From J088 sp003695505 [NCBI: Candidatus Dadabacteria bacterium] (lineage in GTDB: Bacteria; J088): a DNA stretch of 5,947 nt. Each line of letters starts with the position of its first letter. Within the stretch, counting starts at the first letter, position 1. Location of the stretch: contig RFIY01000263.1 of NCBI GenBank assembly GCA_003695505.1, positions 1-5,947 on the forward strand, written 5' to 3'. Below are positions 4,985-5,947 of the stretch, piece by piece. Under the pieces are notes generated by a model. That model searched no databases and had not been told where the DNA came from. It saw nothing but the letters and a program-made list of their open reading frames with translations. The position numbers and the translations under genes are program-made.

Positions 4985-5947
4985 ATGACTGAAGTAGAGA
5001 CGAAATTGCTGGCCGAGAAGTGGTGGGAACGCGTCCGCGCAAGCTACCCGGACGCCTGGGCCATGATCGCGGCCATCGGCATCGTCGTCAATCTGGTTGT
5101 GATCCCTGTCGACCTGATGAACATGACAGGGTCGTATCACAATGTGATCATTGGGCTACGTTGCGCGGCAGCAGCCTGGTTCGGCGTGATGTTCGTCGTC
5201 GCGCGACGATATCCGGACTGGCTTCGCAGATGGTGGCTGACAACCCTGCTCATCTCGTTCGCCTTCTTCTGCCTCGTCTACACGGCGATCAGTCTGATGG
5301 TCAATGGCATCCAGAACCACTACTACGCCGCGATCATCGAGGTCGAGTTCATCGTCGCAACCTTCGGGATGCTCCCTGTACTGCCGTTTGCCGTCGCGAC
5401 GATCCTGCTGAATGTTCTCTACATCGTCACCCACCAGGCGGCCGGCGCGATCGCAAGCACCTCGGAACTGATTACGTTGACCACGACACTTGGCATCTGC
5501 GCCGCGCTCGCAATCGTCACACTCGCCCGGATGATTCGCGTGCAACTTGGCGGATTCGCGGAGCTGCTGGAACGTCAAGTCCTGTCGCGCGAGCTGGAGG
5601 ACCGTGTTGCGGCCCAGACCTTGCGACTGCAACGCCTGAACCGCTACCTGAACGATCAGATCGAAGCGCACCGTCGCAGTCTGTCGCGAGAGTTGCACGA
5701 CGATCTGGGGCAACTGCTGTCCATCATCGTGCAAACGTCGAACGCGCTCGCGCCGGCCGCCGAGAAACTCGATGCGAGCGATCGCGAACGCTTTGCGTTG
5801 CTCCAGGATGTCAGTGCACGCGCCGTCGAGTCGGTGCGCCGCCTCGCCGCCGAAAACAGCGCCCCGGCCCTGGCCGAGCAGACTCTGTCGGCAGCCATCC
5901 GCGCCGATGTTCGGCGCATCGAATCGGCCGGCACGCTGTCTGTTGGC
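4985..5947 (+). CDS. Membrane sensor histidine kinase, NarL/LiaS type (HisKA_3), 3'-truncated
   Basis: The frame is open from the ATG at 4985 to the window edge (321 codons), and an in-frame stop at 4952 fixes this as the first start. Residues 25-183 hold about five or six hydrophobic segments (near 25-45, 55-73, 84-105, 118-150, 163-183) with short loops, so sensing is probably within or close to the inner membrane rather than in a large periplasmic domain. Residues 190-232 are rich in Leu, Gln, Glu and Arg and look like a coiled-coil signalling helix. The H-box SLSRELHDDLGQLLS has the phosphoacceptor His238, as in HisKA_3 kinases that dimerise and phosphorylate NarL/FixJ-type response regulators. 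The ATP-binding domain lies beyond the edge. No clear Shine-Dalgarno precedes the start. The signal is unknown, and a LuxR-type regulator gene directly downstream would be expected. Confidence 0.92.
   Translation, partial: MTEVETKLLAEKWWERVRASYPDAWAMIAAIGIVVNLVVIPVDLMNMTGSYHNVIIGLRCAAAAWFGVMFVVARRYPDWLRRWWLTTLLISFAFFCLVYTAISLMVNGIQNHYYAAIIEVEFIVATFGMLPVLPFAVATILLNVLYIVTHQAAGAIASTSELITLTTTLGICAALAIVTLARMIRVQLGGFAELLERQVLSRELEDRVAAQTLRLQRLNRYLNDQIEAHRRSLSRELHDDLGQLLSIIVQTSNALAPAAEKLDASDRERFALLQDVSARAVESVRRLAAENSAPALAEQTLSAAIRADVRRIESAGTLSVG

Noticed and set aside
5156-5734. A 192-codon minus-strand open frame opposite the histidine kinase
   Set aside because: The plus-strand frame has membrane segments and an H-box. 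The antisense translation is a charged Asp/Arg/Gln-rich shadow.

Overview
The window looks like chromosomal DNA of a GC-rich proteobacterium, most likely gammaproteobacterial. The tRNA-Trp body closely follows the E. coli type, and the order malonyltransferase, ketoreductase, acyl carrier protein, ketosynthase is that of proteobacterial fab operons. No transposase, integrase, phage gene, CRISPR array or insertion sequence is visible.

Layout. Positions 1-3689 (+ strand) form one tightly packed unit: a 5'-truncated malonyl-CoA:ACP transacylase (fabD-like), a 3-oxoacyl-ACP reductase (fabG-like, 4-base overlap), an acyl carrier protein (acpP), a FabF-type ketosynthase that must start inside acpP, and, 4 bases later, a 175-residue protein of unknown function. 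A convergent minus-strand gene follows (3702-4232, 176 residues, tentatively DUF4505/UPF0598- or DUF1285-like). It is flanked on its other side by a second + strand copy of the unknown protein (4282-4776), which aligns to the first without gaps over about 141 residues at roughly 48 % identity by hand count. A small hairpin separates this from a tRNA-Trp gene (4818-4890, minus strand). A divergent 94-base spacer with overlapping promoter-like motifs then leads to a membrane sensor histidine kinase of the NarL/LiaS type (HisKA_3 H-box), which runs off the right edge.

How the genes fit together. FabD loads malonyl onto the phosphopantetheine arm of ACP, FabF condenses it with an acyl primer, and FabG reduces the ketone, so the left half carries the loading, condensation and first reduction steps of a type II fatty-acid or polyketide cycle. 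No dehydratase, enoyl reductase, thioesterase or primer ketosynthase is in view. The enzymes carry unusual substitutions at otherwise conserved sites: FabG has His at the catalytic-Asn position and lacks the NNAG motif, and FabF has RPFG/RSGF/AEG in place of RPFD/RDGF/GEG. Downstream of fabF there is the unknown paralogue instead of the usual pabC-mltG-tmk-holB genes. This suggests either an accessory acyl-chain cassette or a diverged fab locus. The most unexplained element is the duplicated, possibly STAS/SpoIIAA-like protein family, one copy of which appears co-translated with the acyl-chain genes.
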